Origin: Chitinophaga pinensis
GTDB taxonomy: Bacteria; Bacteroidota; Bacteroidia; Chitinophagales; Chitinophagaceae
Direction of reading: 5' to 3'
Length of the DNA stretch: 8,482 nt
NCBI GenBank assembly: GCA_943331145.2
Contig: CALQKL020000081.1
Span: 1-8,482, forward strand
Position numbers and translations under genes: made by a program. Position 1 is the first letter of the stretch. Each line of letters starts with the position of its first letter. Positions 1 through 5,680 of this stretch are shown here, piece after piece. Under the pieces are notes generated by a model, which was given only the letters and a program-made list of their open reading frames with translations, searched no databases and had not been told where the DNA came from.

Positions 1-44
1 AATACACTACAAAGGATGATGGCTGTTAAAATCAGTTTCTTCAT
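1..44 (-). CDS. 5' end of an exported protein gene (partial, cut by window edge)
   Basis: Reading the minus strand from the ATG at 44-42 gives MKKLILTAIILCSV before the window ends. This is a typical start of a signal peptide: two lysines followed by a hydrophobic run. The ATG lies 22 bases after the stop codon of the cytochrome-type lipoprotein gene at 67-1380, with no hairpin between them, so the two are probably co-transcribed. The Cys at residue 12 could belong to a lipobox or be incidental; too little is visible to decide. The function cannot be named. Its position suggests another cell-envelope protein working with the lipoprotein upstream, but that is inference from context only. Confidence 0.6.
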   Translation of the reverse strand, partial: MKKLILTAIILCSV

Positions 45-66
45 GGTTTTAAATTTTTATTTTTAA

Positions 67-1380
67 TTAATCAGTATATCTATGTCCAGCATTTACCCAA
101 GCAGTAATTTGTGCTTGTAATGTAGCAGAAAGCGCACTAGATGTAGGCATTCTTCTTAATGTATATGGTGAAACACATGACCCTTTAATTTGACTCCAAT
201 ATCCTACAATACTACAATCATTGTCAAAATTATAACCTGCAGTATTACCGCCGTTCAAGTGACAATTACCACAATAACTCCTGATGATGTTTCTTACGTT
301 TGTAAAATTAGTGCCTCTTGCAGCAGTACCAACAACTACAGTTTGAGTGTTAGTACATCCATTCAAATCTTTTACACCTATTAAATAACTACCAGCGGTT
401 AATCCCGAAAAAGTACTTGAAGCTTGATATGTACCCCCATTACTATTGTAAGTAAATCCAGTTGAACCGTTTGCTGCAACGGCAATACTTCCATTAGCAG
501 CAGGATTACCACATGGAACAACATTGGCAACAGTAGGTGTAATGCCGATATTAATTCCAGTACATGGGTTCGATGCAGTTAAAACCACCACTGTTGATCC
601 TGTACATCCTCCTGTGTTCTTCGCTGTTATGGTATAATTTCCAGCACTTAAATTGTTGAATGCTCCAGATGATTGATACGCGCCTCCGTTGATACTGTAT
701 GTATATGTACCAGCAGGTGAGGCCGTAGCTGTAATAGAACCATTTGATTGTCCACTAGTTGGACTTGTTTGTGTTGTAGAAATCGAAATATTTACACTTG
801 TACAAGGGTTGTTATCAACTAAAGTAATGGTTGTTGTACCTGTACATCCAGTTGAATTTTTTGCAACTATGGTATAACTTCCTGCAATTAAATTATTAAA
901 TACGCCTGTTGATTGAAAAGCTCCACCGTTGATGCTATATGTATAACTTCCAGCTGGTGTTGTATTTGCAGTAATTGAACCATTTGATTGTCCAGCGGTA
1001 GGCTGTGTTTGAATTGTGTTTATGGTTATGATTACGCCTGTACATGGATTAGTTGTTCCAACTGTAACCTGAGCGGTATCGCTACATCCAGCACTATTAT
1101 GACCGATTATGGTATAATTTCCAGCGGCTAAATTTCCATAAACACCAGTAGTATTATTAGAGCCCCCGTTTAAATTGTAATAAAACCCTTCTCCACCAGT
1201 TGCTGTAACCGTAATTGTTCCATTGGAATTGCCAGATGTGGCATTTGTAGAAGTTGCCGTAATTTGAAAATCTAAACTTTCACAATCTGCGCCAACAGGA
1301 ATGGTGTGCTGACAACTGAGTAAAAAATAGCTTGCTGAAAAAAGCAAAGCCATTAGGCTGAGGAGGATGGTTTTTTTCAT
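67..1380 (-). CDS. SprB-repeat lipoprotein with C-terminal c-type cytochrome-like domain (four repeats)
   Basis: The predicted protein has 437 residues from the ATG at 1380. An in-frame GTG at 1407 would add nine polar residues before the signal peptide, so the ATG is preferred. Residues 1-22 form a lipoprotein signal ending in FLLS-Cys23, so the mature protein is probably lipidated and anchored in the outer membrane. Four tandem SprB-type repeats follow (about residues 32-351), rich in Gly, Asn, Ser and Thr. Each has a Cys pair: 33/99, 113/179, 193/259 and 273/342. The last repeat has one more Cys, at 290. The C-terminal domain carries CGNCH (Cys370, Cys373, His374), the haem c attachment motif, then Cys389, Cys402 and Met411-Pro as a possible distal haem ligand, and ends in WVNAGHRYTD. 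It is a longer paralogue of the protein at 1627-2457. A role in surface electron transfer or sensing is inference. The repeats alone occur in gliding adhesins, but this protein is far smaller than SprB. Confidence 0.85.
   Translation of the reverse strand: MKKTILLSLMALLFSASYFLLSCQHTIPVGADCESLDFQITATSTNATSGNSNGTITVTATGGEGFYYNLNGGSNNTTGVYGNLAAGNYTIIGHNSAGCSDTAQVTVGTTNPCTGVIITINTIQTQPTAGQSNGSITANTTPAGSYTYSINGGAFQSTGVFNNLIAGSYTIVAKNSTGCTGTTTITLVDNNPCTSVNISISTTQTSPTSGQSNGSITATASPAGTYTYSINGGAYQSSGAFNNLSAGNYTITAKNTGGCTGSTVVVLTASNPCTGINIGITPTVANVVPCGNPAANGSIAVAANGSTGFTYNSNGGTYQASSTFSGLTAGSYLIGVKDLNGCTNTQTVVVGTAARGTNFTNVRNIIRSYCGNCHLNGGNTAGYNFDNDCSIVGYWSQIKGSCVSPYTLRRMPTSSALSATLQAQITAWVNAGHRYTD
328..1287 (-). 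repeat. Four tandem 240-base repeats encoding SprB-type modules
   Basis: Four coding repeats lie head to tail. The Pro-Cys that opens units 2, 3 and 4 recurs exactly every 80 codons, at 1047, 807 and 567. Corresponding DNA segments line up at a 240-base offset: the stretches starting at 601, 841 and 1081 are clearly similar by eye. The fourth unit differs most, with three extra residues between its two main Cys and one added Cys. Two further copies of the same module are in the neighbouring gene (1867-2361). Confidence 0.85.
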
Positions 1381-1411
1381 GTGTTTTTGTTGTTTGTTTT
1401 TAGACACAAGT

Positions 1412-1464
1412 AATAGCCTTTAATATCATTATCGGTTGATATATAGCAAATCGATAAGGCTATT
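1412..1464 (-). promoter_or_regulatory. Stem-loop in the leader of the four-repeat lipoprotein gene
   Basis: AATAGCCTT at 1412-1420 and AAGGCTATT at 1456-1464 are perfect 9-base inverted repeats. The 35-base loop can itself pair, for example ATATC (1423-1427) with GATAT (1438-1442). The structure would lie about 31 bases upstream of the ATG at 1380. It is not followed by a T-run, so it is not a normal terminator. A role in mRNA stability or in control of the downstream gene is possible but unproven. Confidence 0.4.
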
Positions 1465-1566
1465 TCATGTTTGAATTTTAACTTTTTATTCAATAATAGT
1501 GCCAAAACTTCCACAATGTAGCTAACTAGGTTAAATTATTACCAAACCATAAAAAAAAGAAATGTT

Positions 1567-1601
1567 AAAAAAAGAGCCGATTTTAACAATCGGCCCTTTT
1601 T
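1567..1601 (-). terminator. Rho-independent terminator after the two-repeat lipoprotein gene
   Basis: In minus-strand RNA a 14-base-pair stem forms between 1588-1601 and 1569-1582, made of AAAAAG, a G-U wobble and GCCGATT-type pairs, with a five-base loop and then a run of U from the A-run at 1567-1573. The wobble would be an A-C mismatch on the plus strand, so the hairpin favours minus transcription. It lies 26 bases after the stop codon at 1627 and should end the transcript coming from plsX or upstream. Confidence 0.85.
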
Positions 1602-1626
1602 AGAAAATGAGTTATAAAAATTATAT

Positions 1627-2457
1627 TTAATCAATATATCTATGTCCTGCATTTACCCAATTTGTAATTGTTTGTTTCTCTGTAGTTGATAATGGCGTTG
1701 GAGGCATTGTACCTTGTACAACACATCTTGTATTTATTCTATCCCATTTCGTTACAATATTACATTTGTCGTCGAAGTTTACACCTCCATCTGATCCGCC
1801 ATTAAAATGACAGTTACCACATCTTGCAATCATCAAGTTTCTTACCAAATTAAAATTAACACCACCAGGATTTGAAGATACCGACACCGTTTGTGATTTC
1901 GTACAACCATTCACATCTTTTACAACAACTGGATAATTTCCTGCAGCCAAATTAGAAAATACATTTGATGCTTGGAATGTAGTGCCGCCATCTTTACTAT
2001 AAGTATAACCTGAAGATCCATTTGCCGTAATAGTAATGCTTCCGTTACTTGCCGTAGGGCATACATCTGCATAAGTTGTTGCTGGGGTTAATGTAATATT
2101 TACGCCATTGCAAGGGTTATTTGCACTTAATGTTACAGATGTTGATGCACTCGTACAACCATCTGCATTCTTTGCCATTATGGTATAATTTCCTGCAGCT
2201 AAATTGTTGAAAATATTTGAAGATTGATAAGCACCATTATTAATACTGTAGGTATAAGTTCCACTTGGAGTTGCTGTTACGGTGATTGAACCATTGTTTT
2301 GTCCTGTAGTTGGAGCAGATTGGCTAGAATTTATGCTAATCGTTACTCCTGTGCAAGGATCAGCTGGTGCAACTGTATCTTTTTTACAGCTAAAAATAAT
2401 ACATGTTGCAAATAATAATATTGCAGAGAATAAAGATAAATTTTTCATTTTTTTCAT
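1627..2457 (-). CDS. SprB-repeat lipoprotein with C-terminal c-type cytochrome-like domain (two repeats)
   Basis: The predicted protein has 276 residues and starts at the ATG at 2457; a second Met at residue 4 is possible. The signal peptide ends in IFS-Cys24 followed by KKD, typical of Bacteroidota lipoproteins. Two repeats follow, with Cys pairs 35/101 and 116/185 and an extra Cys133 in the second. The C-terminal domain has CGNCH (Cys213, Cys216, His217) for covalent haem c, then Cys232, Cys245 and GTMPP (Met251), which resembles the distal Met ligand of class I cytochromes c. It ends in WVNAGHRYID. It is a paralogue of the protein at 67-1380; the last repeat and haem domain match best. It begins 25 bases after the plsX stop with no terminator between, so it may be read from the plsX transcript. 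It probably acts at the outer membrane or cell surface. The electron partner is unknown. Confidence 0.85.
   Translation of the reverse strand: MKKMKNLSLFSAILLFATCIIFSCKKDTVAPADPCTGVTISINSSQSAPTTGQNNGSITVTATPSGTYTYSINNGAYQSSNIFNNLAAGNYTIMAKNADGCTSASTSVTLSANNPCNGVNITLTPATTYADVCPTASNGSITITANGSSGYTYSKDGGTTFQASNVFSNLAAGNYPVVVKDVNGCTKSQTVSVSSNPGGVNFNLVRNLMIARCGNCHFNGGSDGGVNFDDKCNIVTKWDRINTRCVVQGTMPPTPLSTTEKQTITNWVNAGHRYID
1867..2361 (-). repeat. Two tandem repeats of about 243 bases encoding SprB-type modules
   Basis: The two modules start at Pro34-Cys35 and Pro115-Cys116, a spacing of 81 codons. The first resembles the ordinary repeats of the neighbouring gene, sharing NGSIT, TYTYSI, GAYQS, FNNL, AGNYTI and AKN blocks. 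The second matches the variant last repeat of that gene, including the extra Cys 17 residues after the first Cys and the KDxNGCT block. Confidence 0.8.
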
Positions 2458-2482
2458 TTAAAATTATATGTAAAAAATTAAA

Positions 2483-3421
2483 TTACAAAACACTATTTTG
2501 AATTTTTCCAGTGAAATCAGCTTCATGCATTTTACAAGCGATGCTGATCATGTTTTTAAACGCATTTTCACCAGATATGCCATGTCCGATAATTACAGGC
2601 TTTGCAACACCTAGCACTGGAACTCCACCATAAGCTTCGAAATTAAATCGGCTAAAATAATCGTCGTTTATTTCGCGTCTCTTTACGATGTCGTAAATAC
2701 TTTCAGCAAGTTTTAAAACTACATTTCCAGTAAAACCATCGCAAACCATCACATCGGCTTTGTTCAATAAAATATCTCTCCCTTCAATATTCCCTACAAA
2801 ATTAATTTGTGTATTTTCTTTTAGTAATGGATAAGCGGCTTGAGCAAGTAAATTACCTTTTCCTTCTTCTTCTCCTAAATTAACCAACCCCACTTTAGGG
2901 TTTTCAATCTTTAAAATTTGTGAAGCAAACAAAGAACCTAGTATCGCAAATTGATTTAGATTTTCTGGCTTACAATCTGCGTTTAATCCAACATCTACCA
3001 ACAATCCCAGCGAACCATCTTCTCTTGGAATGTAGGCGCCAATGGTAGGTCTGATAATGCCTTCAATTGTTTTGATGCTAAACAAGGCGCCAACCATCAT
3101 CGCTCCAGTATTACCTGCACTTATAAAAGCATCAATCTCTCCATTTGCAAGCATTTTAAATCCTACTGCAATAGATGAATCTTGTTTTTCTTTAAGCGCT
3201 TTTGTAGGATGCTCATGCATCTCAATTACCTGAGCAGTATGAATTATGGTGTAACGATCTTGAGGTAAGCTGTATTTCTTTAATTCAATCTCAATTTCTT
3301 GTTGATTGCCAAACATAATGACTTCTATATCATTGCTGTTTTCAGATAGAAATGCAACAGCGCCTTTAACGGCTTCTGCAGGAGCAAAATCTCCCCCCAT
3401 CATGTCTAATCCAATTTTCAT
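2483..3421 (-). CDS. plsX: Phosphate acyltransferase PlsX
   Basis: This 312-residue protein is recognisable as PlsX, which converts acyl-ACP and phosphate into acyl phosphate, the acyl donor for PlsY in phosphatidic acid synthesis; it is peripheral to the inner face of the membrane. Family blocks visible in order are GLDMMGGDFAP (4-14), HPTKALKEKQDSS (71-83), SAGNTGAMM (101-109), LLVDVGLNADC (140-150), NLGEEEGKGN (181-190) and CDGFTGNVVLK (227-237). The length fits the shorter Bacteroidota forms. The start is the ATG at 3421, right before the conserved KIGLDMMGG. It follows rpmF in the usual order, but a terminator-like hairpin lies in the 89-base gap between them. The next gene downstream is a repeat lipoprotein, not fabH as in E. 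coli. Confidence 0.97.
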   Translation of the reverse strand: MKIGLDMMGGDFAPAEAVKGAVAFLSENSNDIEVIMFGNQQEIEIELKKYSLPQDRYTIIHTAQVIEMHEHPTKALKEKQDSSIAVGFKMLANGEIDAFISAGNTGAMMVGALFSIKTIEGIIRPTIGAYIPREDGSLGLLVDVGLNADCKPENLNQFAILGSLFASQILKIENPKVGLVNLGEEEGKGNLLAQAAYPLLKENTQINFVGNIEGRDILLNKADVMVCDGFTGNVVLKLAESIYDIVKRREINDDYFSRFNFEAYGGVPVLGVAKPVIIGHGISGENAFKNMISIACKMHEADFTGKIQNSVL

Positions 3422-3441
3422 ATTGATTGTATGTTTAAAAT

Positions 3442-3486
3442 AAAAAAACCAAAATTTAGCTTGATTTTATTCAAACTATATTTTGG
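3442..3486 (-). terminator. Terminator or attenuator hairpin between rpmF and plsX
   Basis: In minus-strand RNA the segments 3471-3486 and 3449-3464 form a 16-position stem with a single A-A mismatch and one U-G wobble, a six-base loop, and then seven U from the A-run at 3442-3448. The wobble would be a C-A mismatch in plus RNA, so the element points in the direction of the operon. The stem is A/T-rich apart from the two G-C pairs at its base, so termination may be partial. Confidence 0.65.
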
Positions 3487-3510
3487 CATTCACATTTTTA
3501 ATCAATTAAA

Positions 3511-3705
3511 TTAAGCTCTTGAAGGTGCTTTTTCAGCAACTACTTTTCCTTTGTAATATAATTTTCCTTCACTTACGTGCGCACGATGACGAACGTGTGT
3601 TTCACCTGTAGTTGAATCAATGCTCAACGTTGTTTCAGTTGCTTTATAATGTGTTCTTCTTTTTGCACTGCGTTGTTGCGAATGACGCCTTTTTGGATTT
3701 GGCAT
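3511..3705 (-). CDS. rpmF: Large ribosomal subunit protein bL32
   Basis: This 64-residue, strongly basic protein begins MPNPKRRHSQQRSAKRRTHY, the standard opening of bL32, and continues with RHRAHVSEGKLYYKGKVV. It is a structural protein of the 50S subunit. It has no cysteines, so it belongs to the zinc-free form of L32. Its length is normal for the family. The ATG at 3705 is the only sensible start because the conserved PNPKRR follows at once. It sits 31 bases after the DUF177 gene and before plsX, the order known from E. coli (yceD-rpmF-plsX). The hairpin behind it may let L32 be made in greater amount than PlsX. Confidence 0.97.
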   Translation of the reverse strand: MPNPKRRHSQQRSAKRRTHYKATETTLSIDSTTGETHVRHRAHVSEGKLYYKGKVVAEKAPSRA

Positions 3706-3736
3706 GACTTTACTTTTTTATTGTTATAACGGTTTA

Positions 3737-4279
3737 TTAATTATTTTTAAACTTATCTAATCCTTTCCAGAGGTTGTTTGCATTTTGTCTTGCAAAATTA
3801 TCCTCCATTTCTTTTAATTTTTCCAACACCTCTTTATTGCATTTTGGACCACCAATTTCTTCGTTTGTACACATTTTTTGCATGGGCAAACTGAGTAAAA
3901 CAAATTCGTAAATCCAATTTTCAACAGATAGATGACTTTCATTTCTGGAGATGTAAAAAATGTCGGGGTCTTCTTCCTGATCATTCATTTCATCTGGGTT
4001 ATCTACCTGTTTTACCAGTATCTTAAACTCATCCCAAAGTGCTAAAGTTATCTGGTTTCCACAACGATCGCAACTTACATCAGCTTGACCACCAATTTCA
4101 AACTTTAAAAGCATGAAACCTGTATTTTTTTCAAGCGAAAGCTTTACTTGAGCCTTGGGATTTGCAAAATCTTCGGCACCTTTTTCTACAAAGAACTGTT
4201 CATCCAAATCATACTCAAACTCATGAACACCGAGCTTTAATCCAACAAAAGCAATTTCAAATGCACGCTTCTTAGCCAT
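3737..4279 (-). CDS. DUF177/YceD-family protein, 23S rRNA accumulation factor homologue
   Basis: This 180-residue protein lies directly before rpmF, where the YceD/DUF177 family is normally found. Family members are needed for normal 23S rRNA levels; the exact reaction is not known. The N-terminal half is beta-rich, with FEIAFVGLKLGVHEFEYDL near residues 7-25. It is followed by VSCDRCGN with Cys70 and Cys73, then an acidic stretch (about 92-106), and a C-terminal MCTNEEIGGPKCN with Cys137 and Cys147. The two Cys pairs could hold a zinc ion, as suggested for family members with CxxC motifs. The start is the ATG at 4279. The upstream sequence TACCTTCG (4308-4301, minus) is one base off a Bacteroidota -7 box and may be the promoter of the operon, but no -33 box supports it. 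The family call rests on context and the CxxC pattern. Confidence 0.85.
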   Translation of the reverse strand: MAKKRAFEIAFVGLKLGVHEFEYDLDEQFFVEKGAEDFANPKAQVKLSLEKNTGFMLLKFEIGGQADVSCDRCGNQITLALWDEFKILVKQVDNPDEMNDQEEDPDIFYISRNESHLSVENWIYEFVLLSLPMQKMCTNEEIGGPKCNKEVLEKLKEMEDNFARQNANNLWKGLDKFKNN

Positions 4280-4332
4280 TGCGTTCAGTTTAAAGGAGGG
4301 CGAAGGTATATTTTTTTTATTAAAAATGGAAT

Positions 4333-4362
4333 AAAAAATTGGGATTATTATAATTTAATCCC
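4333..4362 (-). terminator. Probable terminator downstream of dcd
   Basis: GGGATTA (4341-4347) and TAATCCC (4356-4362) form a perfect 7-base-pair stem with an eight-base loop. In the minus direction it is followed by a T-rich run (complement of 4333-4340). It lies about 80 bases beyond the dcd stop codon and would separate dcd from the DUF177-rpmF-plsX unit. The stem is short, so strength is uncertain. Confidence 0.5.
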
Positions 4363-4424
4363 TAAAAAAGGAAACTTATCGGGTTTTCAAACCAATATTA
4401 TGGATGAAATTCGATTTTTTAAGC

Positions 4425-4454
4425 CAGATTTTAAGTTGATTTATTTAAAATCTG
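4425..4454 (-). repeat. Perfect 10-base inverted repeat spanning the dcd stop codon
   Basis: CAGATTTTAA at 4425-4434 and TTAAAATCTG at 4445-4454 are exact inverted repeats with a 10-base loop. The second arm contains the last codons and the TAA stop (4445-4447) of dcd. No T-run follows on the minus strand, so it is not a canonical terminator. It might protect the mRNA 3' end or only mirror A/T richness. Confidence 0.45.
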
Positions 4455-4981
4455 TTCTTCCACATCATGCTTTCTACAGGCATATTGGGTTGACTGTTAT
4501 ACTTAGCATTTTTCTTCTCGTTGTATTTTACTTCAATTTCTCCATCAACAGGGAAGTAAATTAGTTGTCCGATTGGCATGTCTTTATAAATCCTAACTGG
4601 TTGTTTTACGGAAATTTCTAAAGTCCAATTGCCACAAAAGCCAACATCACCCTTTCCTGCTGTGGCATGAATGTCGATTCCCAATCTTCCGGTTGATGAC
4701 TTTCCTTCCAAAAAAGGAACGTGTGCATGCGTTTCGGTATATTCAGTTGTTACACCCAAATAAAATTTGTTGGGCAATAATAAATAGCCCTCATCTGGAA
4801 TTTCAAAATGCGAGATGGTATTGTGTTTTTTAGCATCCAATTCCTCATTGTCGTACATCGCTAAATTTTTACCAAGATGTACATCATAACTATTGCTACC
4901 CAAACAATCGCGTAAATAAGGCACAATTTTTATGGTACCCTTTTCCATTTCTTCTAATATTCTTTTATCACTTAAAATCAT
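4445..4981 (-). CDS. dcd: dCTP deaminase
   Basis: This 178-residue cytosolic enzyme of the dUTPase/Dcd fold deaminates dCTP to dUTP, feeding dTTP synthesis. It opens with MILSDKRILEEMEKGTIKI, as in the family. The central signature runs LEGKSSTGRLG (91-101), then HATAGKGDVGFCGNWTLEI (105-123), where Glu122 corresponds to the catalytic Glu of E. coli Dcd (Glu138), and Ser95 and Arg99 sit in the nucleotide site. MPIGQLIYF (135-143) follows. The protein is slightly shorter than E. coli Dcd (193 residues), but all core motifs are present. Whether it also hydrolyses dUTP, as the archaeal bifunctional DCD-DUT does, cannot be read from the sequence. The gene is divergent from the phosphopantetheinyl transferase gene, with 63 bases between the two start codons. 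Its stop codon lies inside a perfect inverted repeat (4425-4454). Confidence 0.95.
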   Translation of the reverse strand: MILSDKRILEEMEKGTIKIVPYLRDCLGSNSYDVHLGKNLAMYDNEELDAKKHNTISHFEIPDEGYLLLPNKFYLGVTTEYTETHAHVPFLEGKSSTGRLGIDIHATAGKGDVGFCGNWTLEISVKQPVRIYKDMPIGQLIYFPVDGEIEVKYNEKKNAKYNSQPNMPVESMMWKNRF

Positions 4982-5044
4982 TTCTGTATTATTATATGTT
5001 ATTTTGTAAAAGTAATTTTAAATAAAGAGAAATTAGATTATTAT

Positions 5045-5665
5045 ATGCCATTGGTTTATCAACAAAATATCAACGAACACACAAAAATAGGTGTGTGGCA
5101 TATTTTGGAAACGGAAGATTTCTTTTTAGAAAAGGCAAAAGAACAATACAAAATCAGTCATTTCAAAAAAAAATTACAGCATTTGGCAGGTAGGTATTTG
5201 TTATTAGAAATGGAAGCAAACATTTCTTTAAAAAATATTTTACTAACTGTAACAGGGAAGCCATTTTTGCCTGATGAGTCTTATTTTTTTTCCATTTCTC
5301 ATTGTGCAGATTATGTAGTAGCAATCATAAGTACAACTTCAAACGTTGGAATCGACATTCAACATGTAGTTCCTAAAATTGAAAGCATTAAACAGAAATT
5401 TTTGACAGAAGAAGAAATGAATTTACTCTCAAGCTTAGCCATTTCGCTCAACGAACAATTTACTTTTGCTTGGACGATAAAAGAGGCGATGTTTAAATAT
5501 TTTGATGAAGGTGCAATTGATTTTAAACAACATTTAAAAATCACATCTGCTAATATTGAGAATCAAATTTGGGTATCAAAATCTATATTCAATAAAAATA
5601 GAGTTCAAAAAATAGAATCCAAATCAATTCGATTCAATGATTTTTTTATTACTTGGATTCAATAA
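5045..5665 (+). CDS. 4'-phosphopantetheinyl transferase, Sfp type
   Basis: This 206-residue protein moves the phosphopantetheine arm of coenzyme A to a serine of a carrier protein, most likely acyl carrier protein and possibly carrier domains of secondary metabolism. Visible motifs are GKPFL (71-75), FSISHC (82-87), VGIDIQ (101-106), the FLTEEE block (119-124) and WTIKEAMFKYF (143-153), which contains Glu147 and Lys151 of the WxxKEAxxK signature. Asp104 and Glu147 are the expected magnesium ligands. The position after GIDI, usually Glu, is Gln106 here. The length is typical for the Sfp class, about twice AcpS. It is the only plus-strand gene: it diverges from dcd and converges on the DUF2130 gene, with 15 bases between the stop codons. 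The ATG at 5045 places the usual conserved N-terminus (LVYxxxI, IGVW) properly. The native carrier protein is not in the window. Confidence 0.93.
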   Translation: MPLVYQQNINEHTKIGVWHILETEDFFLEKAKEQYKISHFKKKLQHLAGRYLLLEMEANISLKNILLTVTGKPFLPDESYFFSISHCADYVVAIISTTSNVGIDIQHVVPKIESIKQKFLTEEEMNLLSSLAISLNEQFTFAWTIKEAMFKYFDEGAIDFKQHLKITSANIENQIWVSKSIFNKNRVQKIESKSIRFNDFFITWIQ

Positions 5666-5680
5666 AATCAATAGGTTCAA

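Noticed and set aside
689..877. Open frames on the plus strand within the repeat lipoprotein and other genes (also 190-384, 3042-3233, 6534-6894 and 7381-7572), and a minus-strand frame at 5359-5544 inside the phosphopantetheinyl transferase.
   Set aside because: All lie fully antisense to well-supported genes, have no recognisable protein features and follow the codon pattern of the real gene.
328..1287. Regularly spaced repeats that might suggest a CRISPR array.
   Set aside because: The period is 240 bases, the units are in frame and encode similar protein modules, and there are no short identical repeats with unique spacers.
1381..1407. Extension of the longer lipoprotein to the GTG at 1407.
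   Set aside because: It would add MSKNKQQKH before a complete signal peptide that already begins with MKK at the ATG at 1380.
4291..4301. AAAGGAGGG on the plus strand resembles a perfect Shine-Dalgarno sequence.
   Set aside because: No plus-strand gene follows; the nearest ATG is followed after one codon by a stop, and Bacteroidota rarely use this signal.
4400..4564. Plus-strand frame of 54 codons with a hydrophobic middle, starting with ATG just outside dcd.
   Set aside because: Most of it is antisense to the conserved 3' part of dcd, which explains the frame; the hydrophobic stretch reads against Dcd codons and there is no start signal.
4982..5044. Divergent promoters between dcd and the phosphopantetheinyl transferase gene.
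   Set aside because: Promoters must be near here, but only imperfect boxes (such as TACTTTTA on the minus strand) were found, with no matching -33 element, so no site is called.
5615..5660. Inverted repeat GAATCCAA/TTGGATTC at the end of the phosphopantetheinyl transferase gene as a bidirectional terminator for the convergent genes.
   Set aside because: The stem is eight bases with a 30-base loop, lies inside coding sequence and lacks a proper T-run directly after either arm.
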